Shown piece after piece: positions 1 through 10,143 of a stretch of DNA of 24,147 bases. Within the stretch, counting starts at the first letter, position 1. Each line of letters opens with the position of its first letter. The notes under the pieces were generated by a model. That model was given only the letters and a program-made list of their open reading frames with translations. It had not been told where the DNA came from and did no database searches. The position numbers were made by a program, and so were the translations under genes. Origin of the DNA: Obelidium mucronatum (Eukaryota; Chytridiomycota; Chytridiomycetes; Chytridiales; Chytriomycetaceae); the NCBI GenBank assembly GCA_025765595.1, contig JAIVFH010000369.1, forward strand, positions 1-24,147, given 5' to 3'.

Positions 1-37
1 ACTTGAGAGAAAAAACTAGTCTTTCGATGCATCAAGT

Positions 38-1858
38 TCAGTAAGATCTCAATAGCCCCAATCGATCCGACCCCACCAACGACGCCAGTATCAAAAGAAC
101 AGTCCAAATCCAAAAATAATTCACCCCCAGATCCATATGCAATTCCGGGAAGTTATCAAAGTTCATTCCGTAGTACCCACAGACAAACGTGATTGGAAGA
201 AACACAAAAGACACAACGGCCAAAAACTTCATGCTTTCGTTTGTTTGATGTGCGATTGTATTGAAGGTCTAAAAAATAATGCGCATATTACGTTTTAGTG
301 AGTTGGCAGCCTGTGTTTTCCATTAGCGTTTTACCAAATCGATGAGCGCAATTGCTGTTTGATCGACACCAGCAAGTTCTTCCAACACTGTCAAACAGTG
401 ATCCAAAACATCTCCGAAATATGTCTTTGAAAGAGCTGAAATCCGCTTTTCGTTCGTTCCAATCACGCTATTCAAATACTGTTCTTCCTTCAAAGTCAGC
501 AACATCTTTTCCGTAGGTTGGAATTTACGTTTCAGCATATTCACTTCCTTGAGAATCAAGTGAAGCGCTAAAATACAAAAAATAATTGCTTAGAATTTGA
601 ATAGCAAAAAGAATAGAATTCAAACAACAAAAACACGAAACTCTTTGTATATCCCGCCCTCGGTTTCTCCAAAACAGCATCTTGGATCAAACTGATTTGT
701 TCATCGTAGAATTCTGTGACTGCGAAAAAGCCGTCGACAACTCCATCCATCAGGGAATGAAGTAAAAAGCTGGCATCACAGCTTTTACGCAGTAGAGTCA
801 ATCGAGATGTATTTGCAGTTTTATGCAACGATTCCACAAATTGGGACAGTGGTGGTGGCTGTTTTTGATCTTGTTGTTTTTCATCTCCTTTTCCTGCTTG
901 AAATGCTTGTTGTTGAGGCTTGATTGGGAACGGCAATGGTGTTAGAATCGTGTTTGAACTTAATGTAGAGGGCGATCCGAACAACAGCTCAAGGAGTCTA
1001 TCAGTGATTTGACGGCCAGAGAATGGGAATATGGAGATGAGGACGCCTAGAATAAAAGTTTGGAATGAAAAAGATTGAAACAAAGCCTGGCGGTGGTAAG
1101 ACAGGGAGAAATGATACTGGGAACAGAGGCGGATATCACCACCAGCGTCAGCCACAAAATAGGACCTTACCATTATCAAGTAAAAAGAAACTGCACTCTT
1201 CCATATACATATCGGGCCGAATCAATTTATCCAAAATAGCCGGTTTCAGTTGTGCCGTCTTCCTCAGTTTCTCATGATGGCCCTTAAAAACACACGACAA
1301 CGATCCATCCTCCACATAGGCACTATCTGTTCCGGAAGTCGCGTTCATCATGATGGGCATCACCATGTTCACGTACAAGTGCTCTTCAAAGAAATCGGCC
1401 TTGACTCGTTGCGGCAAATGAAACACGTCTTCCACAGCCAAAGGGTGCAGACCAAACTTGATACCGAGTGCCTTGACGACATCGAAAGAGAGACCCTCAA
1501 GGTTGATCCACCGCACCTTCGAGTGATTTGGTCGCGGTTCTTGCAGAAAGGCCTCGATGGTGTCGTTGTTGAGGCACTTTGCCGAGACATGTTCTGTATT
1601 GTAGTCGACAACAACTATTTCTACGTGTTTGCAGTGTGCCTCGACAATATATGAAGGTGGATGGAGCACATCGATGCCGGGCGGTCTGTTGAGAGTTTGC
1701 GTCTTTGGGCCGATGCTGCCACGTCTGTCTACGTTAAGTGTACCCGCTTTGTGTGCCTGGCGCGCGTGATTAACGACAGACTGGAAGCGGTGGCGCGGCG
1801 ATGTTGGCGGGTCGGTGGAGACTGCAAAGTGGGTTGAAGTCATTTGCTGAACAAACAA
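38..1858 (-). CDS. CorA/Alr-type Mg2+ transporter, copy 1 (four exons)
   Basis: Membrane channel of the CorA superfamily, which conducts Mg2+ and related divalent cations as a homopentamer. I read four exons: 1858-1171, 1046-642, 567-335 and 268-38. The joins are in phase and give about 518 residues; an ATG five codons in (1843) is an alternative start. The large N-terminal domain includes a LHPLAVEDVFHLPQR segment typical of the family. The long helix (EVNML...LTVLEELAG) leads into TM1 at about residues 457-475, then the signature YGMNF with Gly-Met-Asn at 476-478, then TM2 at about 491-508 and a short tail. At 518 residues it is shorter than yeast Alr1. Whether it sits in the plasma membrane, vacuole or mitochondrion cannot be decided. 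It is transcribed away from the multi-pass protein gene at 2130. Seen: motif, two TM helices and splice sites. Inferred: the exact start. Confidence 0.9.
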
Positions 1859-2129
1859 AACTGTGTATGTCCGGAGTTGAGGACTTAATAATAATATACT
1901 GCTCTATTAGATGTTTGTAAAATTAGGGGGTACGTTATTTTAATGAAGGGGTGTTTTAACGAATCAGAATCCACTTTTCGTGCATCATCGAATCCCAACA
2001 GAACCCAACAAGACTAAGAGGTCTTGACAAGAGTAGGTCGTGGTGCAAAATGGAAATGTCCCCACCATCTAGGCGATTTTATTGGTAAATCTCGGCACCT
2101 TGTTCACTGATCGCCCAGCCAAAAGTTAA

Positions 2130-3475
2130 ATGTCCCGTTCTCATGCATCTGACCAAACAATTACGACCGGATGGACTTACAACTCAGTCTGGAACAATAA
2201 GGATTACTCAACCTGGTTGGTGATCTCATCAATTGTTTGTTATTGCACTGCAGCGTTTCCCTGCTAAAGCGCCACCTCATTTCCATACCTGGTTGAACCA
2301 CTTATTAGGGTGGCGGCTCTAACCTTCAAACTCTTGTACTGCCTTCGTATTGCGTTCGAAATACCACCAAAATTCAAAAACAAGCTGATTTGGCACACAA
2401 TCATTGCTAGTCTTTTGATCAATAGCGGAGCAACCGTTGCGACATTCTTTTTCATGGACTGTCTCCTCTTCGCCCACACCAACAGCTTGAACGATGAAGT
2501 ACCGCCAAGTCACGCAAGCGAATCTTGCTACGGCAAATTACAGCTCCATAAATTATGCTTTCTCTTGGAAACAATCGCATTTCTTGTCTCCTTCTTGCTT
2601 CTGCTTTACAGAAAATACCTCATAATGCCGTCCTTACATACCTATGCATATCGCGGACTTCAAGATTTGATGGTTTTCTTGATTTGCAGTGGACTCAGCA
2701 GTGTATCCGATTTGGTGTGCTTGCTATGGGGATTCAACAACCAAAGCGGCTGCTTACAATACGCGTTCTATCAGTCCATAGCCTGTCTTATTTCCCATTT
2801 CTATTTCGAAATTTGGTTTCTCTATTCTGTTGCTGTACAATCGCTTCGGGATTCGTCAAGTAAAGTCTCGTTGAAGCAAAAACTGAAAATACTTCAACTA
2901 TCGCTTCCAACCACACTGATGGTGATAATACACCTGGTTGGAACACTGTATTGCAAAATTGAGGGTGGTGGTAGCGGGAACTTTTATACAAACATGATGT
3001 GGAATATGTGAGTAGTGTTCTTGAACCCAAATCTCCTCAAATATCTTGGTTTCGCAGGGGACGAAGCATGATTCCACTTTTGAATATGGAAACCATAATG
3101 ACGCGAAAATTCTTGAGTCTGTTTCAAGATATAGGGCTAGTGGATCAACGGCACTCCCTTCTAGCGGCTGTGAAAGACGTGTGGGCAAAGGACAGTAACG
3201 TTTCTGCAAAGACATCAGCGGCAACTCAGGAAAGCTTATCTCCATCGGCAAACGTTTCCACTACATTCGTAACCACAAGTACCCCTGCGATGGAACCCAT
3301 GATTGGTTTAAGCAGGAAAAATTCCCTGCAGTCGCCTGTGAGTCCAATACCGTTTCAATCAGATGAAACATTTGCATCGACTCCTGGAAGGAATACTACT
3401 GGGTCATTGCTTCGTCAAGCAGGAAGGGGCAGGCAGATTCCACCTCACAAAAGCCGTGGTGATTCGATTCATTGA
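2130..3475 (+). CDS. Unrecognised multi-pass membrane protein
   Basis: I do not recognise the family. Proposed exons are 2130-2215, 2270-3007 and 3058-3475, about 413 residues. The second intron (GTGAGT...CGCAG, 50 bases) is convincing. The first (GTTGGT...CTAAAG) is chosen because it keeps phase and removes an in-frame stop near 2267. The open frame upstream of 2310 has no ATG, so a 5' exon is needed. The middle of the protein has at least five hydrophobic helices (for example around TIIASLLINSGATVATFFF, LETIAFLVSFLLLLY, DLMVFLICSGLSSV and LPTTLMVIIHLVGTLYC). A hydrophilic Ser/Thr-rich tail of about 140 residues follows, presumably cytoplasmic. The helix count would allow a receptor-like or transporter-like fold, but I see no diagnostic motif. 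It ends 95 bases from the convergent second CorA copy and lies between the two CorA genes. Confidence 0.65.
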
Positions 3476-3509
3476 ATTCATGAGAATTGTTGTTCCAATC
3501 CGATGATGC

Positions 3510-3515
3510 AATAAA
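3510..3515 (+). promoter_or_regulatory. Poly(A) signal AATAAA
   Basis: A canonical AATAAA hexamer lies 35 bases after the stop of the multi-pass membrane protein gene, inside the 95-base gap to the convergent CorA copy. Confidence 0.5.
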
Positions 3516-3569
3516 GAAAAGGGGCACGTTGAAATTGTGATAAGGAGTTATTTGCCATTTTCTATTCGT

Positions 3570-5421
3570 TCATGAACTGCTGAAAAGACCCAACCGCCAA
3601 GATCCAATCAAAGAAATTAGAACCAATAAGGCACAGAGAAGCCAAAAGTAGTACACTCCTAGACCATAGCCAAGCTCGGGGAAGTAAATGAAATTCATTC
3701 TGTATTTTTTTTTACCTGAACAACTTTGTTTAAAAAGAATTCAAGAACAAACCCAAACACTCCGGCAAGAAAAGTAATCGGCAAAAAAATGAAAGAGATC
3801 ACGGCAAGGAATTTCATATTTTCATTTGTTTGATGAGAAATGGTGTTGAAAGTCTTGGGTGTTTGGAAGAATGTTAAGGAGCACTCCCCAAATAATCCCG
3901 AACTCACCAAATCAATTAATCCGGTAGCAGTCTGATCGATTGATGCCAATTCATCAAGTACAGTCAAGCAATGGTCCAACACATCCACAAAATAAGTTTT
4001 GGTGAGTTCTGAGATTCGCCGTTTCTGGTGTTGTTGATGTCCACCACCAACTGTCTCAGCCGCATGAACTTTTCCTTAAAAATTAAGAAACGAATACATA
4101 TTTGAATTTTTTTTGAAGGGAGAAGAAGATTAAATAAATACCAAATGAAAGAATGATTCTTTTACCTTCAAACTGATCATCCTTTAACGTCTGCAACAAC
4201 TTTTCCGTTGGTTGCAATCTCCGTCGAAGCATATTAACTTCTTTCAACATCAAGTGAAGCGCTGGTTGTGGAATTTTTAGTTCAAGAATCGGTTAAGTTG
4301 CTACCAAGCAAGGCACTACATAGCATACATACTCTTTGTATAACTCGCTTTCGGCTTATCCAAAACCAAATCCTGAACAACTCCAATCTGCCGTTCGTAA
4401 AACTCTGTCAAATCAAAGTATCGATCTACACAGCTATCCATCAAGGAATGGAGAAGAAAGCTCGGGTCTTGACTCCGTCGCAAAAGAGTGAGTCGCGTCG
4501 GGTCAGCGCGTTGTTTCAAAGATTCCAGGAATTCATGAATTGGTGTCTGTGGAGGCGCATAACAGCACGACGTTGGCGATGTATTCGGGCTGTGTGCCAG
4601 GTGATTCGTTCCCGCGGATATGTCGTGCAGAGGGGTATTTGACAGTGGGAGGAGTTCCATAGAGGACTTCAAAGATACGATCAGTAATTTGTCGCCCAGC
4701 ATGATTGGAATATTGAAAGGATCGTGTTGTTATTCAACAGAAAAAATGAGCATTCTTCAAGATATGCATTTGGTCGTATTAGCTGTGACAGTTCTATTGC
4801 TGTCAAGTTTGTTTTTTTCAGTTTCATGTGGTGGTCCTTGAAAAGACATGGCAGTGCTGAATCAAGAGGATCCGAATCTTTTAGAGTCCTGACTCTCTTC
4901 TGTAGGAAGTCTCAAGAGCGGCAATAGCATAGACACGTATAAATGGTCTTCGAAAAAGTCGGCTTTGATACGTTGAGGAAGATGGAACACGTCTTCAACC
5001 GCCAATGGATGCAGTTTGAATTCAAGGCCCAGGACCTTCATGGCCTTAAAGTCGAGACCGCTGAGGTTGATCCATCTGACTCCGGACCACGCAGGTTTTT
5101 CGGTTCTGAGAAAGAATGACGAAAGGTTTTCATACGCAATAAGCTTTGTTTCAATCTGCGTATCGCTGTAGTCGACAACTGTTACGTGACCGGATGCTGA
5201 TGTCGTCTGAGTGATGTGTTCGGGTGGATGGCGCAGGTCTGTCCGAGTGTGAATTCACAATAACTCTGTTGTTGTTATTTACTGATTCCCGGAGCAGCGC
5301 TGTTTGGCTTACTCAGCCGCCGCAGTGGCGCCGATTGAGCAATCGCAACCGCTGTTTGGACGGCGCGCGCCGCAGTTTGCAGGCGGTGGCGCGGCGCCAA
5401 CAGCGGCTCTTCTTCGGACAT
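3570..5421 (-). pseudogene. CorA/Alr-type Mg2+ transporter, copy 2, with frame breaks
   Basis: Paralogue of the gene at 38-1858. Segments read: 5421-5283, 5238 down to about 4333, 4261-4166, 4074-3908, 3853-3753 and 3699-3570. Recognisable parts include LHPLAVEDVFHLPQRIKADF, EECSFFLL, GRQITDR, SFLLHSLMD, TM1 (FLAVISFIFLPITFLAG), a Gly-Met-Asn signature rebuilt across the last intron, TM2 and the stop at 3570. Three places change reading frame by one extra base on the coding strand: near 4879-4882 (a run of four T on the plus strand), near 4700-4710, and inside the linker at about 4547-4643. The third could instead be a 97-base intron with a poor GTCAAA donor. Compared with copy 1 it has an additional intron (4075-4165) and a Gly/His/Gln insertion. 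Either it is a recent pseudogene or the assembly contains indel errors; the 3' part looks fully functional. Confidence 0.7.
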
Positions 5422-5768
5422 TTTTAAAAAACACAAAAGCGAAATTGCGGACAAATCAACCAAAGAAGGTCCGAGATTCGAACCTTCTTCGTCTCCGACG
5501 TCATCTTTCCACAGCTCAGAAGAGCCGCAGAAATCAGTCGGAGGTATGAGATGATGTATCCGCAATTTGCACGTTTTACTACCGAAATAGATAAAAACTG
5601 TACAAGGTGGGCAATCACATCTCTTTAAGAACTCCTCCCCACTAGTTTATTCCCAGACAAAATACCCAAAAACAGCACAGGTAGAAGACAGAGTAGACAA
5701 CATTGAACCAATCAGTAGCCCGAGAGAATGTAACCAAATACTAAAATAAACTATTTGCATAAAATAAT
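5422..5768. other. Intergenic region, RPL6 3' side and CorA copy 2 promoter
   Basis: No gene is supported here. It must hold the 3' UTR of the minus-strand RPL6 gene and the promoter and 5' UTR of the second CorA copy. A minus-strand AATAAA (plus-strand TTTATT at 5646-5651) lies about 118 bases after the RPL6 stop and may be its poly(A) signal. Short ORFs across this stretch resemble no family I know. Confidence 0.5.
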
Positions 5769-6470
5769 TTAGTACTTGATGGCGTGTGGAGACTGTCCCT
5801 TGGAGAGGGAGAAGGAAGCGTTCAAGTAAGCCTTCAACAATGGAGTCTTCTTGATGGCAGCCAAGAGAGCAGTGTCAACGGCCTTTTGGTCAGCAATACG
5901 CTCCTCAGAGATTGGGCGCTTGGCGGCAATGTCAAAGAGAGCAGCTTCAGTGGCCTTAGCCTTGGCTTCACGGGTGGCCTTGAAGGTGGCATCAGTGATG
6001 GAGGCTGGGACAGTGACCTTGGAGATGTCAACCTTGGCAGAGGTGGCAATGACGTAGGCCTGGTTGACACGTCTCAATGGAACACCGTTGATCTTGAATG
6101 GACCAGAGACAAGGAGGAGTCCAGAGTCCAAAGTCTTCAAGTACACAACACGCTTTCCAGCGAAACGACCAGCCAAGAGGATCAAAATGGTTCCTGGGGT
6201 GATGGAGGCACGGGTAGCAGCTGGGCGGTTGACCTTGCGGGAGAGACGGTTAACCGGAGCGTCTTCAGCTGGGTAGAACTTGGAGGTCTTGGCGACGTTG
6301 ACGGTACGGGATCCTCCGTTCTTGGCACCACCAATCTTCTTGACAACAGTGGTTGGCTTTGGGGCAGCCTTAACACCAGCAGCCTTCTTACGGTTGAAGA
6401 GACCCTTGCTCTTGTAAGCAGCAGAGCGGGAAAGAGTAGCGACTCCTGGGATCAACTGTGGGTTGGCCAT
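5769..6470 (-). CDS. RPL6: 60S ribosomal protein L6 (eL6)
   Basis: Cytosolic large-subunit ribosomal protein eL6, 233 residues, intronless. The N-terminus is basic (Lys/Ala-rich). The C-terminal two thirds carry the KOW-like eL6 core, recognisable from PGTILILLAGRFAGKRVVYL, then SGLLLVSGPFKINGVPLRRV and NQAYVIATSAKVDIS. The length suits fungal eL6. Start and stop are unambiguous: the ATG opens a MANPQLIPG N-terminus and the frame ends at a TAA. Codon choice is strongly biased to C/G-ending codons compared with neighbouring genes, as expected for a highly expressed gene. The antisense frame is open along most of the gene only because of that bias. Confidence 0.97.
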   Translation of the reverse strand: MANPQLIPGVATLSRSAAYKSKGLFNRKKAAGVKAAPKPTTVVKKIGGAKNGGSRTVNVAKTSKFYPAEDAPVNRLSRKVNRPAATRASITPGTILILLAGRFAGKRVVYLKTLDSGLLLVSGPFKINGVPLRRVNQAYVIATSAKVDISKVTVPASITDATFKATREAKAKATEAALFDIAAKRPISEERIADQKAVDTALLAAIKKTPLLKAYLNASFSLSKGQSPHAIKY

Positions 6471-6540
6471 CTAATTGAATAGACAAAGACGTATTAGGAT
6501 CCAGTTTTAAAAGCAAATCTGAGTGATTCGGATATATGGA

Positions 6541-6816
6541 CTACGAGCACAGCTTCTGCGAATCGCTTCTGTTTCGTTTCGAATCCTGCGTCAGATGGCA
6601 TCTGCAAGTCCCCTCACTATTGTTAAATTTCCCAGCGATTCGATCCATCAGTCGGTTCGTCCAGTGTTGTAACTCCGTAATTTCATAGTTCGTGCTCGTG
6701 GTGATGGCTCTGATTGGTGGGGATGGAAGGTCTGGTGGCAAACGTACTTTGAATTTGATGAAGTTGTGTCCCTTTATTACGCACCCAATGGCTTCTTCAT
6801 CAACACACCCACACAT
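6541..6816 (-). CDS. Possible small protein of 91 residues, unrecognised
   Basis: An uninterrupted minus-strand ORF lies between the zinc-knuckle gene (40 bases upstream) and the RPL6 start (about 70 bases downstream). The middle reads like protein: a Phe/Lys/Arg/Leu/Pro stretch, then a polar ITTSTNYEITELQHW segment that could form an amphipathic helix. I do not recognise a family, and the two ends look less protein-like. It may be only the 3' UTR of the zinc-knuckle gene or the 5' leader of RPL6. The position in a compact genome allows a real small gene, but this is weak. Confidence 0.3.
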   Translation of the reverse strand: MCGCVDEEAIGCVIKGHNFIKFKVRLPPDLPSPPIRAITTSTNYEITELQHWTNRLMDRIAGKFNNSEGTCRCHLTQDSKRNRSDSQKLCS

Positions 6817-6855
6817 AAGTTAATCATTTCAGATCCCCACGATCCGCTTTGAAAT

Positions 6856-7466
6856 TCAGTCTTTTTTGCTTCGCTTTTCCTTCCGTTTCTTCTTTTCATC
6901 GCGTTCACTCTCACTCTCGCTCGAACTACTGCTGCTGCTACTGCTGCTGCTGCTGCTACCACTGCCAGAAGATGATCCACTATCAGAATCAGAGTTTGAA
7001 TCCGAATCCGAACTTGACGTAGAATCAGAGCTCGAATCAGAACTCGAATCACTGGAGCTCACGCTCTTTCGCCGTTTCTTCAACATGCGCTCTCTTTCCT
7101 TCTTTTCCAAAATTCTGTTCGCGAGACCTTTACTGAGAGTTGGCGAATGTGAGTAAACAATATACGTCTGGGGTTTTCAGCTCCAACAACAAACCGGTCT
7201 TCAACTTGGTCTACCTCGCCTTCATCTTCGTCTCTCCCGCTTCGTTTACTTCCTTTTCCATTCAGTTTGTCCTTGAGGACTTGTGACCTCGACGGCCTCG
7301 ATGCGTACAGTTTTGTTCCTTTGCATTCGTACGAGTAGTGTCCAAACTGGAGACACTTTTGGCATCGAACTTGAGTCTTATTTGTACTCGATTGGTTGCT
7401 GCTGCCGCCAGAGTTGTAGCGTCTGATTTGCGTTAGGGATGTGATTGATGCTGATTCAGAAAACAT
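6856..7466 (-). CDS. ZCCHC10-like zinc-knuckle protein with Ser/acidic and Lys-rich tail
   Basis: Two exons, 7466-7195 and 7132-6856, joined over a 62-base intron (donor GTTTGT, acceptor CTCAG), give 182 residues. A CCHC zinc knuckle with spacing C-x2-C-x4-H-x4-C lies at residues 35-48 (CQKCLQFGHYSYEC), followed by a PSRSQVLKDKL segment. This order resembles metazoan ZCCHC10, and such knuckles usually bind single-stranded nucleic acid. The second exon encodes a basic helix, a run of Ser/Asp/Glu over about 55 residues and a Lys/Arg-rich end, the style of nuclear RNA-processing proteins. Without the intron the first frame ends soon after with an unrelated sequence, which supports splicing. It is divergent from GH76 gene A, with about 156 bases between the starts. 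Confidence 0.8.
6928..7060 (-). repeat. Serine/acidic codon microsatellite
   Basis: Coding low-complexity tract of repeated AGC/AGT-type serine codons and GAC/GAT/GAA codons within the zinc-knuckle gene. On the plus strand it shows as CTGCTG-like repeats followed by repeated GAATC/GAACT words. It probably varies in length between strains. Confidence 0.7.
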
Positions 7467-7622
7467 TTTATTTCGAATCTCAATGCCATTTCTAGTTTCC
7501 AGCAGTTTCCTGGTACACTTTTTGGAATAAGTATCTAACGATATATTTTATTGATCCGTCTTGATTCCAAAGGTGGCAGGGCACACCTTCATTTTAGAAA
7601 ATTCAGTAAACCCAAAAATTCA

Positions 7623-9996
7623 ATGGTGATCCTGAAACTGTTGGTTGCGATGGCAGCAGCCATAGGAAGCGTTACAGCACAGCAGACTCTCGATACCACA
7701 AATAATGGTGCGTGAGTTGGCCAATCCGTTCGCTTTTGGAGGGTTAGGACATAGTGGCGAAGAATCTGGAGATACAAGCGGAGGTCCAATTTACAACTCT
7801 GAATGGATATGCTGGATCAATCCACACCATTCAAAAGTCCCATATAGTATTGGATTTCTTCAAAAGAAGTCTGAGAAGAGTTGTAGAGGAAATGTGAAAG
7901 CGGCACTCGGGATGGGCTTGTGGTTCTTCAAATCAAAGAAAGCGAGAGTGTCTTCTCAATTACTCAAAAAAGGGGAGGAGCTAAAACTATTATTCTCGTA
8001 TTCCAGCTGCCGTTCTTGCTGCATGTAAAGCTGCCATGCCAGCCCTGAAGCAATTCTTCCCAGACAATAACTCTGGATTGGGATCGTGGATCGAAACATA
8101 TACGGACAAACGAGGACTGATTCAATGGCACGAAACTGGTATGTATGCATCGTTCCTTGGAGTTAAAATTAACACGGTTGAAACTTAGGAATTTATTGGG
8201 ACTTTTTCTATCAGTACTATGGATTCACTGGAGATGCCACTTACAACGACTGGGTGGATTTGCAAATGCAATTAGCTGTTGGACCCAACGTTGGATTTCT
8301 GGATGCAATGTCTGCAACGGTACGTTTGTCAAATGCCATTTTTTTCCTAGGATGTATGAGGATTAAACACATATCTTATTCTTCCAGACTGGTCGTTGGA
8401 ATGATGACATCGGATGGTGGGGACTGGCTGTATTGACAGCGGCAGAGTCGACAAAGAATGGTATCATTGCACCCAAAAACATCATTGATGGTGGCAACCC
8501 AAAATACATTGACGTCGCAAACAACACATACTTTCAAATGTATGGGGTAAGTTGTCAAACACAAAGTAGTTCATCTTGCGCAGACTCAAGAATTTTATTT
8601 TTAGGATTGGGATGATTCTTGTGGTGGAGGAATGTTTTGGTCGCGAAATCGCCATACAAAGAAAATCAACGATGCGTACTACAAATCGGCGATTACGAAT
8701 GCTCAACACGTTGAAATGGGTGCTCGATTGTATGTATACACTGGCGACGAAATGTACAAGAAGATTGTGGACCGAGTGTATAATTGGATGAAAACGTCCA
8801 TGATGATCGATCCAGTCACTTACGCTGTGTACGACGGTCTTGATTCTCAAAGTTGCAGTCTCAGTCCAGATATGGTAAGGAGGTTCTTTTCTCACCTTTT
8901 AAATTACGAAAGTTCACATTCCCCCCGTTTGTTCCAGTACTCTTACCACTTGGGAGAGCTTATCGCAGGCCTCTCAATCATGTATAAAAAAACTCAAGAC
9001 CAAACCTACCTCGACGAAGCTCACAAGTTTTTTGCCCATGTGAAATCTTTCTTCACAGTCAACAACGTTCTCTACGACCCATTAGTTGGCCCCACGCCAT
9101 CCCGCCCCAATGGATACCTCTGGCCTGTATACAAGAGTCTCGGTTACTTGTACGCAATTACTCCCAGCCAAACCGTCAAATCCGACATTTCCCTGATTTT
9201 CGCCGCAACAGCACAATTCCTGTTCCAAAGTTGCGACTCGAATTGGTACTGTATTCGTAATTTGGATCCCAACACGGACCACACGCTTTGGAATGGAACC
9301 AGTCCAAGAGACCAGTTTGATGTCGTTGCGTTATTGAATGCATTGGCGATGGCAACGACGCCAACTGTTCAGCGTGTTCAGGATTTAACGCCGAACCCAG
9401 ATGCCCAAGGTGGTAGTGGTGCTGGGGACGGGAAGAATGCGGCCTCAGCATCAGCTGGAGCGAGCCCTGCACTCATGTATGGAGGAATCGCGGGTGGCGT
9501 TGCCTTGTTGATTTTGGGTGCCATTGCTGGTGTCGTTATTTTCAGGAAGCAGAAGCAAAAGAAGGTGGAGGCTGCAATGGGCCGTCGAGGAGGCGGTGGG
9601 ATTTCTAAGAACGATTATTATAATGGTCGAGGAAATGGTCGCGATAATGAGAGAGATCGAAGAAATGACGGGTATGACTCTAGACAACAGCAGCGGGGTG
9701 GAGGTGGTGGAGGTCCGAGACCGTCCCCAGGAGCTCCACGAAAAGGACAAGCTGGACCACCAATGAGAAGTCCAGATCCGAGAAATGAACGATCAGGGTC
9801 GAGAGGAGCCCCTGGCAATGGTGCGAGACAACAATCACAAAACCGGAATGGGGGCAGAAACGGAGGTGGTGTTGGCCCACAACGCGGAAATGACAGAGAC
9901 AGGAGAAACGATGAATATGATTCCGACTCATATGATAAAGGCCGAGGAGGTAGGGGAGGAGGCGGTGGCGGTGGTCGCGGTAACTCTCGTCGGTAG
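7623..9996 (+). CDS. GH76-like alpha-mannosidase A, membrane-anchored, Arg/Gly-rich tail
   Basis: Secreted-side enzyme of the GH76 (Dfg5/Dcw1, endo-alpha-1,6-mannanase-like) fold. Exons 7623-7707, 8007-8138, 8189-8319, 8388-8546, 8605-8874 and 8938-9996 give 611 residues in phase. A signal peptide (MVILKLLVAMAAAIGSVTAQ) is followed by a GH76 domain with QWHETG, the catalytic-pair context RWNDDIGWWG (Asp122-Asp123), WDDSCGGGMFW, ITNAQHVEMGARL and PNGYLWPVYK. A C-x5-C pair follows, then RDQFDVVALLNAL. The TM helix is at about 441-464. About 147 cytoplasmic residues rich in Arg, Gly, Asp and Asn follow, with RGG repeats. Its intron positions after the first exon differ from those of genes B-E, and the first intron (299 bases) is unusually long, so it is the most diverged complete copy. 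Activity on mannan is inferred from family. Confidence 0.92.
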
Positions 9997-10143
9997 AATC
10001 CGAGCTTTTCTTTTATTTTTAATTACTCCCTCACGCGCGTATATAGAGAGTCTCTGTATGTTACATAAATCAATTTTAACCCTTCTTTTGATGTTTTGGT
10101 GGCTGAAAGAAAAAGAGATCATGTTGAGAATCAATCAGAAAAA

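Noticed and set aside
5784..6482. Long plus-strand ORF of 232 codons opposite RPL6
   Set aside because: It is the antisense shadow of a codon-biased ribosomal protein gene; the product is Trp/Gly/Ser-rich and resembles no family.
7705..8028. Plus-strand ORF of 107 codons at the start of gene A
   Set aside because: It lies almost wholly in the first intron; splicing 7707 to 8007 gives a continuous GH76 protein like its paralogues.
9451..9931. Minus-strand ORFs opposite the Arg/Gly-rich tail of gene A
   Set aside because: Low-complexity antisense frames; the sense frame is continuous with the GH76 and TM segments.
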